From contig WEDG01003390.1 of NCBI GenBank assembly GCA_017591395.1, positions 1 through 64,000 of the forward strand: DNA of 64,000 nt, read 5' to 3'. The notes below the pieces were generated by a model that worked only from the letters and a program-made list of their open reading frames with translations, ran no database searches and was not told where the DNA came from. Positions 22,701 to 34,600 of the stretch are shown in pieces. Position numbers and translations under genes: made by a program. This DNA is from Schistocephalus solidus (taxonomy: Eukaryota > Platyhelminthes > Cestoda > Diphyllobothriidea > Diphyllobothriidae). Each line of letters begins with the position of its first letter. Within the stretch, counting starts at the first letter, position 1.

Positions 22701-24479
22701 GAAAAATAAATTTTTAAAACACCTAACGAAAATATATATATATATATAATCAATCAATGACACATAAAACACCTAATTGATGAATAAAATCTTTGACTTG
22801 AATGAAAATATGATTTGATAACCTCAGTTTAATCACTTTTTCTTGAAATAACAATTATTTTTGCTTTTAATTTGCACTGAAGCTGATTATGATCTTAAGT
22901 ACAAGAGCCTCGTTAGCATCAAAAGCTTTATATTTAACGGTCATAAATATTTCTTACCACGTCTTAGTTTTACGATTCAGCAAAAATGACAGTGGTCTAC
23001 CTTGTGTTACCATTGAATACGTAGAGCGTGAATTTGATTGGCTGATACCCCTGCTTAATCTATCCTGGTCCGCCTGCACCAATTATCATCAAGATATAGT
23101 TCCTCGCCTTAATTTACACTGTTTTTACTGTTGCATGGAACAAAAATTCAAATGAGCCTGGCAAATAAAAATATTTTTGCTCTTTTTAATTCAAATTCAG
23201 TTTTAGGATTAAATGGACCCTGACCAACATAATTTAAATGTAAATGGAGAAGCATTGTTGTGTACATCATCAGACAAAATATCAGGTTTTACGTATTAAA
23301 AGCGGATTGCTTAAGATATGCGAATTTTAGGGAGGTTTGCGAATTTTGATAGCTGAATATCACTTGAGCAGTAGCTTGTTATTTTATATTGACCAGCAAC
23401 TCACAAACGTGTTTTTATCCATTTTCGTACAACAAAGGTAGATAAATGTACATTGCACATGAATAAAAACAGGACGTATACATACCAATATTTCCATGGA
23501 AGTGTACTACAGCCTGTCAGTCAAATATAAGGAAAATGATGGGAAACAAAAAGGCGTAGTTATCTGAAAGAAACAAATAAATGTAAAATAAACAGTGGGT
23601 GTTGGTGAATGTAAAATACTATATAAAGGATTTTACTGTTAATGCCATAAGTAAGAATGGTGAGGTCAAATGCCTAGATTTTTTATCAAGCAAATAGTTA
23701 TATAACTGTCAAATCGACAGTAGAGCCATAAAAAGAAAACATTTGTGGGAACGTACAGACAAAAAGAGGTTATTTTTCGATCGCATATCAAAGAAGCTAC
23801 AAGAACTGTGAATATAAGTCAACATTATGTTCGATTGCTTATGCGATGTGACTATATAAATGCATGTATTCAAGCAGGTAACAAAGTAAATAAGGAAACG
23901 TCTTTCAGTTTCAGTATCTGACTATGGATTCAGGATTTTTAAAGATGCTCGCAATCAATCGAAGTGGTCACGACTCTAAAAACCCAGTTAAAATGTATGC
24001 AGAAAACTGTCCAGTGGTGCCACGACAATCCAAACTCCCAAGGCATCCAGTCGATGTGCACTGCAGGCAAGATCAATCCTCCCCAGCTGACAGTATATAT
24101 GATCTTAACAAACTTTCCTGTTTAGAATTATACGCTTATGTCTGAAAACCACTGAAATCTTTATCAAAAAGATAGATAAGGATTCGCTGATACAAAAAAT
24201 TATTCGCCTGTGCGTTAAAAATTCTAATAAGTGACTGCGATTTGGAATTTGGTTCCTAGGCCATCACAAACCTCTCAACAGTAGCAGCTCACACATTGAT
24301 AAGAAATGAAAGGACTTCATAATTCGTCAGTTGTTGCAACTTCATCACCAGCTTTGACCTTGTAGCGCAATTATTACTTTAAGATTTGACTAACTCCATA
24401 CTGCAACAGGGAGCAATGCGCGTCGATGTAACAAATTAGTCTTCTTAGGCAGTCGAAAAAGTAAATATTTAGAACGATG
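19771..24479. other. Long AT-rich region without recognisable genes
   Basis: This region lies upstream of the minus-strand GPCR locus, so any promoter for it would be near 19,780-19,900; nothing distinctive is visible there. A TA run occurs at about 22,735-22,749, and two AAACACCTAA words flank it. The remaining ORFs (all under 90 codons) show no motifs. A 12-base word, aagagataagcg, recurs near 19,980 and 20,023. Confidence 0.5.
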
Positions 24480-25259
24480 TTAATGCACTTGTTGATCGAA
24501 AACCGGGTTTCAAGCCTTTGGCAGTTCAAGGCACCGCATTTGCAATTGTGGCCAGATTCCTTTGGCTAAACCGTGACGCGGAAGGCCGCTAAATTTTTCC
24601 CCATTTTGGCTGCGTATTAAGTTGACTTCGTATGGTATAACCTTCCAGTAGATGTTACTTTTTTGCCTTGGGGACCAACAAACCAAATGCACTTTACATA
24701 ATCTGTGCGTTTTTTGCAGAGCAAGCCATCCCCGTGGTTGTTTTCCTAGAGCAGGGTGGTCGCCTGCTGTCTGTGTAACTCCAAATCAAAATAGGAGAGA
24801 GGGGCGCGGTAGACATCCAATACATTGGTGAGGCAGGGCATCGTTTGCCGAAATTGGATGCTGGTTCGGTTTGGTCTTTAGTCTACTCTTTGTACGCATC
24901 AGATGGTGGCATTAAACACGATAGTCCTCCAAATGTGTTGTAATGGACAAACCTGTCTCCCGGTTTGATCCAACCTCTCTCAACGCTTAAGCAGTATCCC
25001 TCAACGAGCCGATAATGCGCTATTGTGCCTTTGTGATTGTATCGGCTAGAAGTTTTGCTTTGGCAGCTCAATACCTGGGTTGCTTCTGCTTCCTTAGATG
25101 TTTGGCCCTTTTGGGTGTTTTTTTGAAGTGGACGACTGCTGGTCTGACGGTCAGGCTGCAATGAATCCTTCATAAATTGATCTCTGGCACTCTGGCGCAT
25201 TTGAGATGTCAGCTGCTCATTTCCTATTTTATTTGAAATCCTGGTGTTTGCATTTGGGG
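24480..25259. other. GC-richer unassigned block with a 105-codon minus-strand ORF
   Basis: This block is richer in GC than its left flank and is followed directly by a repeat shared with the LINE at 57-62 kb. On the minus strand, 25,200-24,883 encodes a hydrophilic N-terminal half and then VERGWIKPGDRFVHYNTFGG. I do not recognise it as a known domain. A second minus ORF (24,692-24,510) is in the same general orientation. It could be an exon or, more likely given its neighbour, part of an unclassified mobile element. Confidence 0.3.
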
Positions 25260-26320
25260 GTAGATAGTGTACGTGGTAAGCACAGATCGCGTCATAAGGT
25301 ATGCCAGCAGCTGCGCACGTTCCCCCAGCTAGTTATCTAACTGGATCTAGAAGTGGCTGAGACCTGGGAACGAGTATAGAGTGCGAGCTAGATGGCTTAC
25401 CACACTTTTTTCACTATAAAGAATCTGAAGAGGATCTTGACTTTTTCATGACACCGGTTTCATGTTTTGGAGGTGGAGAGAGTGTGCTAGCTGTATCGCA
25501 AGTCTACTATCACTTAAACCTAATCCATGCGCCAGTTGCTGCCCCTGCAATACTGGGGATATCGTCGAACTACGACGGTTGAACCATCGTGTATGAATGT
25601 GCTTAAGGGGATCACGTGGTACATATGCCGGATCGACAAGCGAGCTAGCTCAGGTCAAAATAAGTGTTATTCAGGTTGAGCTCCCATAACAAATGCCGAA
25701 CATAGGGAGGGGGCGTTGTGGCACGCGTAGGTGCAGGCTCACGCCGCACCAGCAACTCTCGTAATCTATGGCACTCATATTCTATGGGATCTGATTCAGT
25801 CATGGTGGCCGGTCAAGAGCGTCTCCGGCTGTTCAAGCCACCTGCGTGTGGTGACTCCGACCGACCAGTCAGCAAAGTCGGCGTTTGTGTGGTGTGGCTG
25901 ATGGAGGGCTGAGAGTTAGGCTTCACTATTTCCTTAATGTGGTCTTTATGGCACTCCCAGTTAATATTTTTCGGGTCGGCTTATTGGTACGCTTTGGGGC
26001 TGGTTATTTTAGCTCACATCACCTGACCCTGTCCAACTCCCGGTTTTCTTTACTTATTCATGACACCGGGCCCATACGGGTGAGGAAAGAGAGTGCGGTA
26101 GTTGCAGCGCAAGGCTACGCTCAGTGTATTCTCTTGCACACAAAAGCCACCATCTTTAGACCATCCTGCTGTTTTGCACGCGAGGAGTTTGTTGGATAGG
26201 GCTATCGAACTGCTTGGCCAAAATAGTCTTGATCAGGTGATTGAATCGTGTTTCGCTGGTATCGGACACCACAACGAAGCGCATTGTCATCTCGCTACGC
26301 ATTAACCATAGGAATTGAAT
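25260..26320 (+). repeat. Dispersed repeat matching the 3' tail of the 57-62 kb LINE
   Basis: Several blocks match 61.26-61.95 kb in the same order. One is CATGACACCGG followed by GGAGGTGGAGAGAG and then a stretch like TATCACTTAAACCTAATC (about 25,447-25,530). Another is ATGGCACTC followed by GGGATCTGA (about 25,770-25,795). A third is TCACCTGACCCTGTCC leading again to CATGACACCGGG and GAGAGTGCGGTAG (about 26,020-26,100). The module appears twice here, about 600 bases apart, and twice in the LINE tail, about 354 bases apart. I see no RT or endonuclease sequence, so this is a tail-only or heavily 5'-truncated copy. Confidence 0.6.
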
Positions 26321-26639
26321 GGATAATTATTCACGCCAGCAACGTGAGAGTGTGTATGTGTTCCAGTTACAGAATGGGTAGAGTCAAATTGTGGAGTCAT
26401 TACCATATCTTTTTACCAACGCTCCCGATGAAACCGCGACAAGTAAAAATTCGGCTGTAAGCGTTCAACTGGGCGTCGCAAGGAATGTTTTAACCGATTA
26501 TTGTAATGATGAGGATAATGATCGTCTATGCACTGCATTCTATAAATATTATCACATAATGAGTAAAGATGACATGTATGGCCACCAAATCAGGACATGC
26601 GACTAAGAACCGGCCATAATGCGTGTGAATTTGCGCCTA

Positions 26640-26870
26640 ATTACAGAAAAAACTAGAGCTTAGGGTTAAGGTGAATTTTTGGGCTTAGTTACGGTTAAAT
26701 GTTAGCTTATGGTTAAATTTGCAGCAAGTGTTTAAGTCGGAAGTATTTTAAGGGTACAAGTTTTATTTCGTGCTGACTGTATGGTTAAGTCCTAGGGTAG
26801 GTCTTTGGTTAAGATTAATGTTGCAATTTGGTTTTATGTTAGGATAAGTGTAAGGGTTGTCACAGGAATG
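26640..26870 (+). repeat. Degenerate telomere-like (TTAGGG/GGTTAA) minisatellite
   Basis: There are many imperfect units around TTAGGGTTAAGG, TTACGGTTAAAT, TTATGGTTAAAT and TAGGGTAGG. The segment just before it, GCGCCTAATTACAG, matches the flank of a similar tract at 53.1 kb (TGTGCCAAATTACAG). A shared flank argues for a dispersed repeat unit rather than a healed chromosome end. Confidence 0.6.
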
Positions 26871-29800
26871 TATACCTAACAAACATTCATCGCAAGGCTG
26901 CCTTTATTAAATGGGCAGAGCATTACTGTTCTGGTGTCCTGAGAAGTTGCCCATACCTGTCATCCTCACTACTATATGCATTTACTATTCTCTAGTAACG
27001 ATTTTGAACGGGGATTTTAAGTGAGAGTCAAATAGAAGTTTTTTTCCGCAATTTTTCTCCCTTGCAGTAGTCAGTTTTTGTTACCTGTGTTTTCTGCTGT
27101 CGTTAGCCAAAACATATATGGTAAAAAATGTGCATGTTACTGTCTACAGGCTAGATGAAACCTCTGTGACCAACACAACCGAAGCTGCCTTAGGAAAAGT
27201 ACCAATCAATGGTCAGTTGGGCCAATGTCACCGTCAGTTTACCTCAAAAGTTGCGACGATGTATGTTGTTTGCCAATTAAAGATAGTACGACAGTGTCGT
27301 TCGCACTTTTGCTTAACTTTTAATTTTATGCTTATTGATCATTGACGCCTTTTGAGATAGAAGAGGTGACGAGAGCTCTAAACAAGAACTCTGATACAAA
27401 TCAGCATTCTTAAAAAAGGTTCTGAATAAAAAAATTTTCAGGGAACGTCACGGATGCAGACTACATAAATATAGCTCGTATCTTAAAAAGCCTTATGTTA
27501 CTGAGTTACTATGAATCATTGTAATGGTTCGCAATGAATCTATTACGTCAGTGATGTAGCCAGAAAAAAAAACTTTAAAAGGTTTTATTATTTTTAAAAT
27601 CGATTGTATGTTTCATAAAAAGGTAAAATCATTTAGGTTAACTTTTTGGCAATAATGCAAAATATGAACTTGTTTGTAAAGTATATTCTGAGTTTGGATC
27701 TCAATAATAAAAAGCGAAATGCATATTTATCATAAATGTCATGCAGTGGTTAATAATACATATCTTTTTCAATATTCTTAAACAGCTAACACCAAATGCA
27801 CACCATAAATACATCTAAAAGTGGAAGCAGAAAAATTCGTGAGATCATAGGAAAAACAGTTGTATAAGGCTGAGTTTCAAATTCGTTCAGGTGTAATTTA
27901 GCTTCTGAGTTTTCAACAGCGACTAAGCCCTTTGTAGAAAGACAGTGAAGTAGTTGTGTAAAGGGAAGTTTTTCGGCGGTACTGAATAAGAGCTTTCCAA
28001 ATCAGAGTGTTGTCGAGTTTTGACTGGGAAAAAGTACCACGATCGGCGTGAACGCGACGTGTAAAAACGTGCCTTGCTGATGGAGCCGGTGTTAGACATG
28101 TTAGCCCTAGAAAGCGCCATGGCGTCTAACCACTGTTTTGCGTCATTCTCCGCGTGCATGAAATGTTGAATTCGTTGCCCTCACTCAGGTTATGGAAAAG
28201 AGGTTTGTGGTTAGTTTGCCTTTGAAACGTTTTTCGTAGTCCATTATTTGATAAACTACACGCAAGCGCTTATCTGCTTCCAGTCGGACCTTTCATCTGC
28301 ATGATCGACGTACGCAAGTAAGCTGAAGGGCAACGAAAGAGCTTTATACCAAACTGTGCTGTAATGCATAGGCTTGCCTCTGATGTATTATTTTTGACCG
28401 AAAGAACGGGTCAAATTGAAGGTTTTTATTCCCTTAATTCCTTATTGCGCGTAGGTGTGCAGTAATTGAAAAATGTGTTTGTGCTGCGATTCCTTTCTAT
28501 CTGGCAGCGAAAAATTTGTGGTCTTTGTGCTGGTCGCCAAAAAGATTTTTGGAGAGCAACCTTTCAGCATCACGGGATATTCGCCATAAGAGCTGACGTC
28601 TTGACCTGCATTAACCTTCTTTCTATAAAGCGTGATCCTAAATTCACCCTACCAATGCTGTAAAAGGGCATTTGCTTATATCGAAGCGAAGTTGTTAAAA
28701 TCCGATTTGAATTGGACTGGTTATGTGAGGTCTACGGATTTTTTTGTACAACAAAGGTCTTCAAAAGAACGTCATTTGGGGTGTGCAACTAAGGCATTTA
28801 CTGACTTTAATAAAAAAATATTACCAGAAGAAATACTGCACAATAAACGTTAAGTATAATATTGCAAGAACATGTGAATAAATGTTGGTTGTAAAAATGC
28901 ACAAGGATAAAGAAGTGCAAATGCAAGACGTTTTTTGCTTTATGATACAAAGGACTAAGAACTTGTTTTAGTACTTGGTTGTCAGTCCTGCAAACCCAGC
29001 CTAGTTAGATCCGTATTGGATCGTTTTTGCTAATCGAAATCGGAACTATCAGCATTTTTAATAATTTAACTGAACCAAACATACAGAAATTCGTATTCCC
29101 AACCAACAAGGAAAATGTCTGATTTTTAGGTGAAGCATTAACCACCCGCTTGCTACGGAGCCTTGATCGATAGCCTTGCATTTTTCCCATATGGGCTAAA
29201 TTACCTGCCCAATCTACAGCACGGCACGGATTCGAACAATTCATGTATTATACTGACTGCCAATGTTTTCCTTAACAATCAATCTAGAATTCATCAGATG
29301 ACCCCCGAACTATGCTTACAAGTTTCGGAGTCCTCAAGGAGGCCACTGCATCTTGCCCACCTAGCTTTCTTTTCTTAGTGCGAACTTTTGTTTAAGTTTT
29401 TTTTGGGTTTGTGGCATATATTCGCCTTTCGTTTTTATTTTTGAAAATTGCATACACTGCGGGATTTTTAAAAATGGTCGTCAGAAGTTTTTCAATTAAT
29501 AACTCTGTATTTTTAATTTCTGATGCACAATGCCAACGGCAGTTTCAGTGTAACGTAATTATGTCAATAACAAAAAGCGATGCAAATGCAAAGTTGACGG
29601 AGAATAAAGCAAACGATGGTACCCATTTTGCTAGTAATTATCAAAGGAAACCAGGTGGTTTAGACTTTGAAGCAAAAGACAAAGATTTCATAAATAATCA
29701 ATATTCAAGTTATGCAACTTCTGCATTCGACATATTTATTTCACAGGAACTAAGGAAGTAAATACGCATTAAATAAGAAGAATCAACAGAAAAACTTTTT

Positions 29801-31599
29801 GTGACATTATAACATTAACAGAGGTGACTGTTAGGTAAACGATTAAATATGTCTTGTTATACCGAATGAAGATGCATTTTGCCAAAAGGTGAAGTAAAAC
29901 CCTTCCTTGAATTATGCATTTAGATTCTAATCGCTCGCGAAGACGGCATAAATTTCCAAAAAGTGCAAATGTGATAGAATTAGTGCAGTACGTACACAGG
30001 CAAAATAAATGTAGCATACGTCTACATTCAATGTTAAATTTAATCCCAAAAATACATTTATAATTAGGGTCGACGTTCGTTGAATGTGAAATGCATAATT
30101 GTTTGTAGGGTGTTTAATCCTTACGTTTACAACCTCACCAATATCCTCCAAGTGAACGCTTGTTGGATAAATTTTGAAGGTATTCATATTTTTGCGTTCT
30201 ACAAGTATTTCTGTGAAGTCATCTTCATTCTTTCCAGTACTCCTTATACTCTTAGTTCAACGATTATTCGTTCGTGGCGTAAAGAGGGTTCAGCATCTCT
30301 TAATGCCTGCTCACAAACTAATATTGCCTACACCTCAAACATGCTGTAAAATTAAGCGGGAAAGCAGCTGCATATTTAAAGAATTTTGGAGACAAATATA
30401 CGTCATTTTAGACAACGAACGCAGTTTGCTGCATCCCGTTTCTGGACTAAATGAATAACGCTATCTGAGGCATGTAAATATGGATTTTGTTTCCTAAAAG
30501 AATAATGGCCAAGTGCGTAAAAGTAGCTCACCTAGCTCGCAATCTTCGAAAAAGCTGATTTCTTCCCATGCAATAAAGGAAAAACCATATTTACGAAATT
30601 CATTTTGTTATAATAGTTTTCTTCATGTGTGCAATCTTACTGGGATAAAAAGTAAGGTCTTTGTTGTTTTTCGGTAAGCAGCAAGTTGAAAGGCTCTGTT
30701 TTTAAAATGAAAATACTCAAAATTACCCCTTATTAATTTTACATAATGTAGGACTTTGTGTTTTGCTTATTTGAAGAATAAAGAAAGGAAGGATTTTGTG
30801 CTATTCTACTGTTGGCTGACAGATCCATTTCATTCACGCAGTAAAGTTTACTTGACGTACGGGGTTGGCATGTAAACAGTCAGTTATCTTGTGCAACCTT
30901 TCTAAAAGAGGTAGCATATTGTGTGTTTATATGTACAGTGGATTTTAAAATTCATGAGACATAAACCGATATTACTAAATGTGCTTTCGATTCTAAAAAT
31001 ATCACTTAAGTACAGCCAAGCCTTATAAATTTCAGTCGCATTAGGATATTCACGTTTTACGAAGCTTCATTTTGGTCGGATGCTTACACTCCAATGCGTA
31101 CAAAATGACCTTATCTGTAGGAGAAGTTTTTCATATTGATTTTTGATATTCTCAAAAATGCAAATTTATTTTGGAGAACGCATGCTTCCTCATATATTTT
31201 CTTTTAATCATTATTGACACAATGTATCTTTGTATCATTTTATACTTCAGAAAAGGGCATCTTGTAGTTCTGAAGAGGTTTATAAATATTAAACGCTTTC
31301 AGACATTGCAATGTCCATACATAAAGCATTTTGCGTGTCCATTTATCAATGCTGCTTATAAAGTGTACATAATAGTCCACCGAAAATTCCATGAGCACTG
31401 TGTGACATAGAGAAATGTGTAATTTTGTTTGTTGTAAGGTTAATCAGCAACTTAAAAGATTTTAAGCAATAAAAATTCATGTCATTTTGCTTCCAAAATG
31501 TGTACAAGAAAAGAATACTGTCAGGGCATCTTTCCTAAAATCTGTATTTTAATTTATAAGATCATTGAAAATAAATTTTAGAAATTCATACTACCTAAG
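26871..31599. other. AT-rich region without recognisable genes
   Basis: About 4.7 kb of low-GC DNA with only short, motif-free ORFs (the longest is 116 codons at 29,411-29,761, with no domain that I know). No repeat family or RNA gene could be supported. Confidence 0.5.
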
Positions 31600-31683
31600 T
31601 AGATGTAGTAGTATTTGAGTCGTCGTCGTAGTATTAGTAGAAGTTAGTAGTCGTAGTAGTAGTAATATTAGTAATAATAGAAG
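31600..31683. repeat. Imperfect (GTA)n trinucleotide microsatellite
   Basis: A run of GTA/TAG triplets with interruptions such as TCGTCGTCG. On the opposite strand it gives a Thr/Leu-rich chance ORF, which I do not regard as a gene. Confidence 0.8.
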
Positions 31684-34600
31684 TGGAGGATTTGCAGCCG
31701 AGCTGGACGAAGCTCTTTCAGAACCCGACATCCTAGTGTGACCGAAATAACGTAAAATGAGGCTGCACAAAAGTAATATTTTCGAAACGAAAACAAATTT
31801 CTGAATTTCGATTAACATTATCTAGTATATTTTCTACACATAAATTGAAAATGACAGTCCTATGATGAATAGAGGTTAATATTACGTAGGCTTTAAACCC
31901 CTTTCAATAGTCTAGGGCTAATGTGGAACGTGGAATGTGGAGGCACGACAGCGCCACATTTTAAGATATCAGACTATGTCAACGACCGCGACAGTTATGC
32001 AAATCTACAGGCCTGACGCTAATGCACGGCCGCCCCTCAGGCTTGATTTGTTGCGAATTTTTCTTCCGCTAGTCTGAGCCGCGGCTGCTCGATCAAACTG
32101 GTATCGATTTGCGAGTGTCCAAATTTGTATGTGGCGATCATGCAACCCCAAGGTCGCAGATGGACAAATTAATCACATGCCCAACAAAAAATGTTTATGC
32201 TAAGGAAGACCTGCTAGATACGCTTTAACAACACACCGTTATTTGATGCTCCTGAACGGATGCCTCATTCTTATTTACAAGCAAACCGTCGAATCACGAA
32301 AGCTTGCCCTGCGTTAAGCCGAAATGAGCTCTCTTAGTTCCGGCATTAGATAGGACAGACTGATTGTATGGAGCGAACGACTAGCTGACATCCTGGAACC
32401 GAACTCGGCCAATAAGCCTTTCGAATGAAAGTAGGATACCTTAAAGATAATTGCAGTTCACTATAGACATGGAAGAGTTTATTGAACTGTATGAGGGTTA
32501 TAAGTTAAATCATTCTTTTGCTTGCCGTCTTTTAAATCGGTTCTTTCTCCCACCGAGTAAAATAACAGTACAAACTGGTTAAAAAATCTCGCGCTGCCAA
32601 CCGCTGCATGGAATAGGTAAGAAAAGATAGGTAAACGATAGTAGGGACTCTATCACAGTAACGCATTCCTCTCTAACAACTCTGATATGGTTTTGCATAT
32701 CACGACGTGCTGGAATTTTTTAGACTGAAGCGATAAATCTGTCCTCCCGGTCAATATTCTGTGTATGTGGGGTGACTTGTTGACATAACGAAATTAGGTT
32801 CAGTGGCTCCTTTGTAAGGTGGCGTTTAAAGCACATTCAAGCACCAAACACTTTTCGTGAAATTTTCGATACATTCTGCGGTGACAAGGTCACAGGTGTC
32901 ACGAAAAAGATGGCTGTTTTTGATTTGTAAGCCACAGTGGTGGATCTGGGCTCCGGTCATTATTGCACTGTCATGCTATTAAAGAGAGGTTGGCGCGAGA
33001 GGAGATTAATATGGACGCGTAGAAAATCTGCCTCTCTACAAAATACTTTATGTGCATGTCATCCTCTTGTGATCACATCGTTAAGCAGGTGGCGTTGTCA
33101 AATCGTTATTTCGGCCATTATATGTCTTAAATATTTTTGAAATATAGGACAAGTAATCTTCATGCAATCATCATAAGAAGGTGTGCGAAGTTATTGACAT
33201 AGAGCAATGCACAGAAATCCATTTTTAAGTCTTTCATTGGTTGTTGGTACGTTAAAACCAGTTATTTTAAACTTCAATTGCACTTAAGGAAGTTCCTCAA
33301 GAGATTGCATGTTCCCAAGCCTGAATTATCAACAAATTAGGCGATGGCTAAGTTTGTCCTGCTGAGTTGTTAATAACAGTCACAACACTTATTTTCTTTT
33401 TACGTCATGTTATTTTGAAGGCTTAATTGATGAAAGCTAACTGAAATGAGACTAGGTTGGTTTTTGAATGAGCAAAGATAGGCAGCTGCTCTAATTATCG
33501 AAGTAAATGATGTGCTGTTACTGAGTCTAAATAGCTCTCTTATAAGCACACAATTTTTTTTTCTGGTTTCAGAGGCATATTTTCATTGCTTTACGTTAAC
33601 ATCTAACGCTCGTTCAGAAATCGCATCATTTAAGCGCTTCTCAAGCCTTTCTGAACTGAAAGTCAGCAATATAAAAGGCAAAACATAAATGCTCTCAAAG
33701 TCAGAATTATTGCGCTGAAGGACGTATCAAGAATACAGGCAAAAGAATTGGACTATCTGCCGATCTATAAGAGCATTAACCAACTCGACAAGCCATTCAA
33801 AGTTCTTTTAATATCCTCCGATGTATTAACTTCGGTAATAAATATGGGTGACACCAAAATATTAGAAATGGTTCAATGATTTTTGTTTTGACTAAGTGAA
33901 GGACTTTACTTCTAAATTATTAGACATAATAAGGTATATTTTCACCTGTTTTTGATAAAATTTAGAGAAAGTTTTGAACAGGAACCAGTAAGCGAGCAGA
34001 AGCGTGCCCTTTTCTGCCTACTTGCCATATTATTTTTCTTAAGTTGTAAGATATAGAGTGACCTTATGCAGAAAATGTCATGATAAACATTGACTTTATT
34101 TTTTTTTTTACTTACCAAACACGTCAAACATGCCACTTATTTGGCCATCCCATTCAAGAAAATTTCCTTGTTTGCATGTAAAATATGTTTTAAAATCAGT
34201 TGAATGGTTTAAATGGATAGGAAATTTTGCATAAATCGACGCTACCCTATATTCCTAGAACGGCCTTTGTTATAAGCAATTGTAAATTTAGTTTGTCAAC
34301 CTTAGTTTCCATTTATTCAGGTGGAGAGCAATTTACCCTTAAAAACGTTGAACTTAACGACGACCCACTTGCAAATTTTTATTCTTCCTGTGCAAAACAT
34401 GAGAACAGCGTTGCGAACCAGCATGTTATTTTTAGAAAACCATGCATTCTATTGTTTTTTTTAATGTTATCTTTACAAATTTTTGTGGGATTTCGTTCCC
34501 TTAAGCCAAGTAATAACAAACACTGCTAATGCTTAGTTTATCCTTCCTGAAAAAGTCCTAGTTTCCGAATGCATTATTAACAACCTCCAAAAATGGCCGT

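Noticed and set aside
31591..31818. Minus-strand ORF with a Leu-rich and Thr-rich C-terminus.
   Set aside because: It is produced by the (GTA)n microsatellite.
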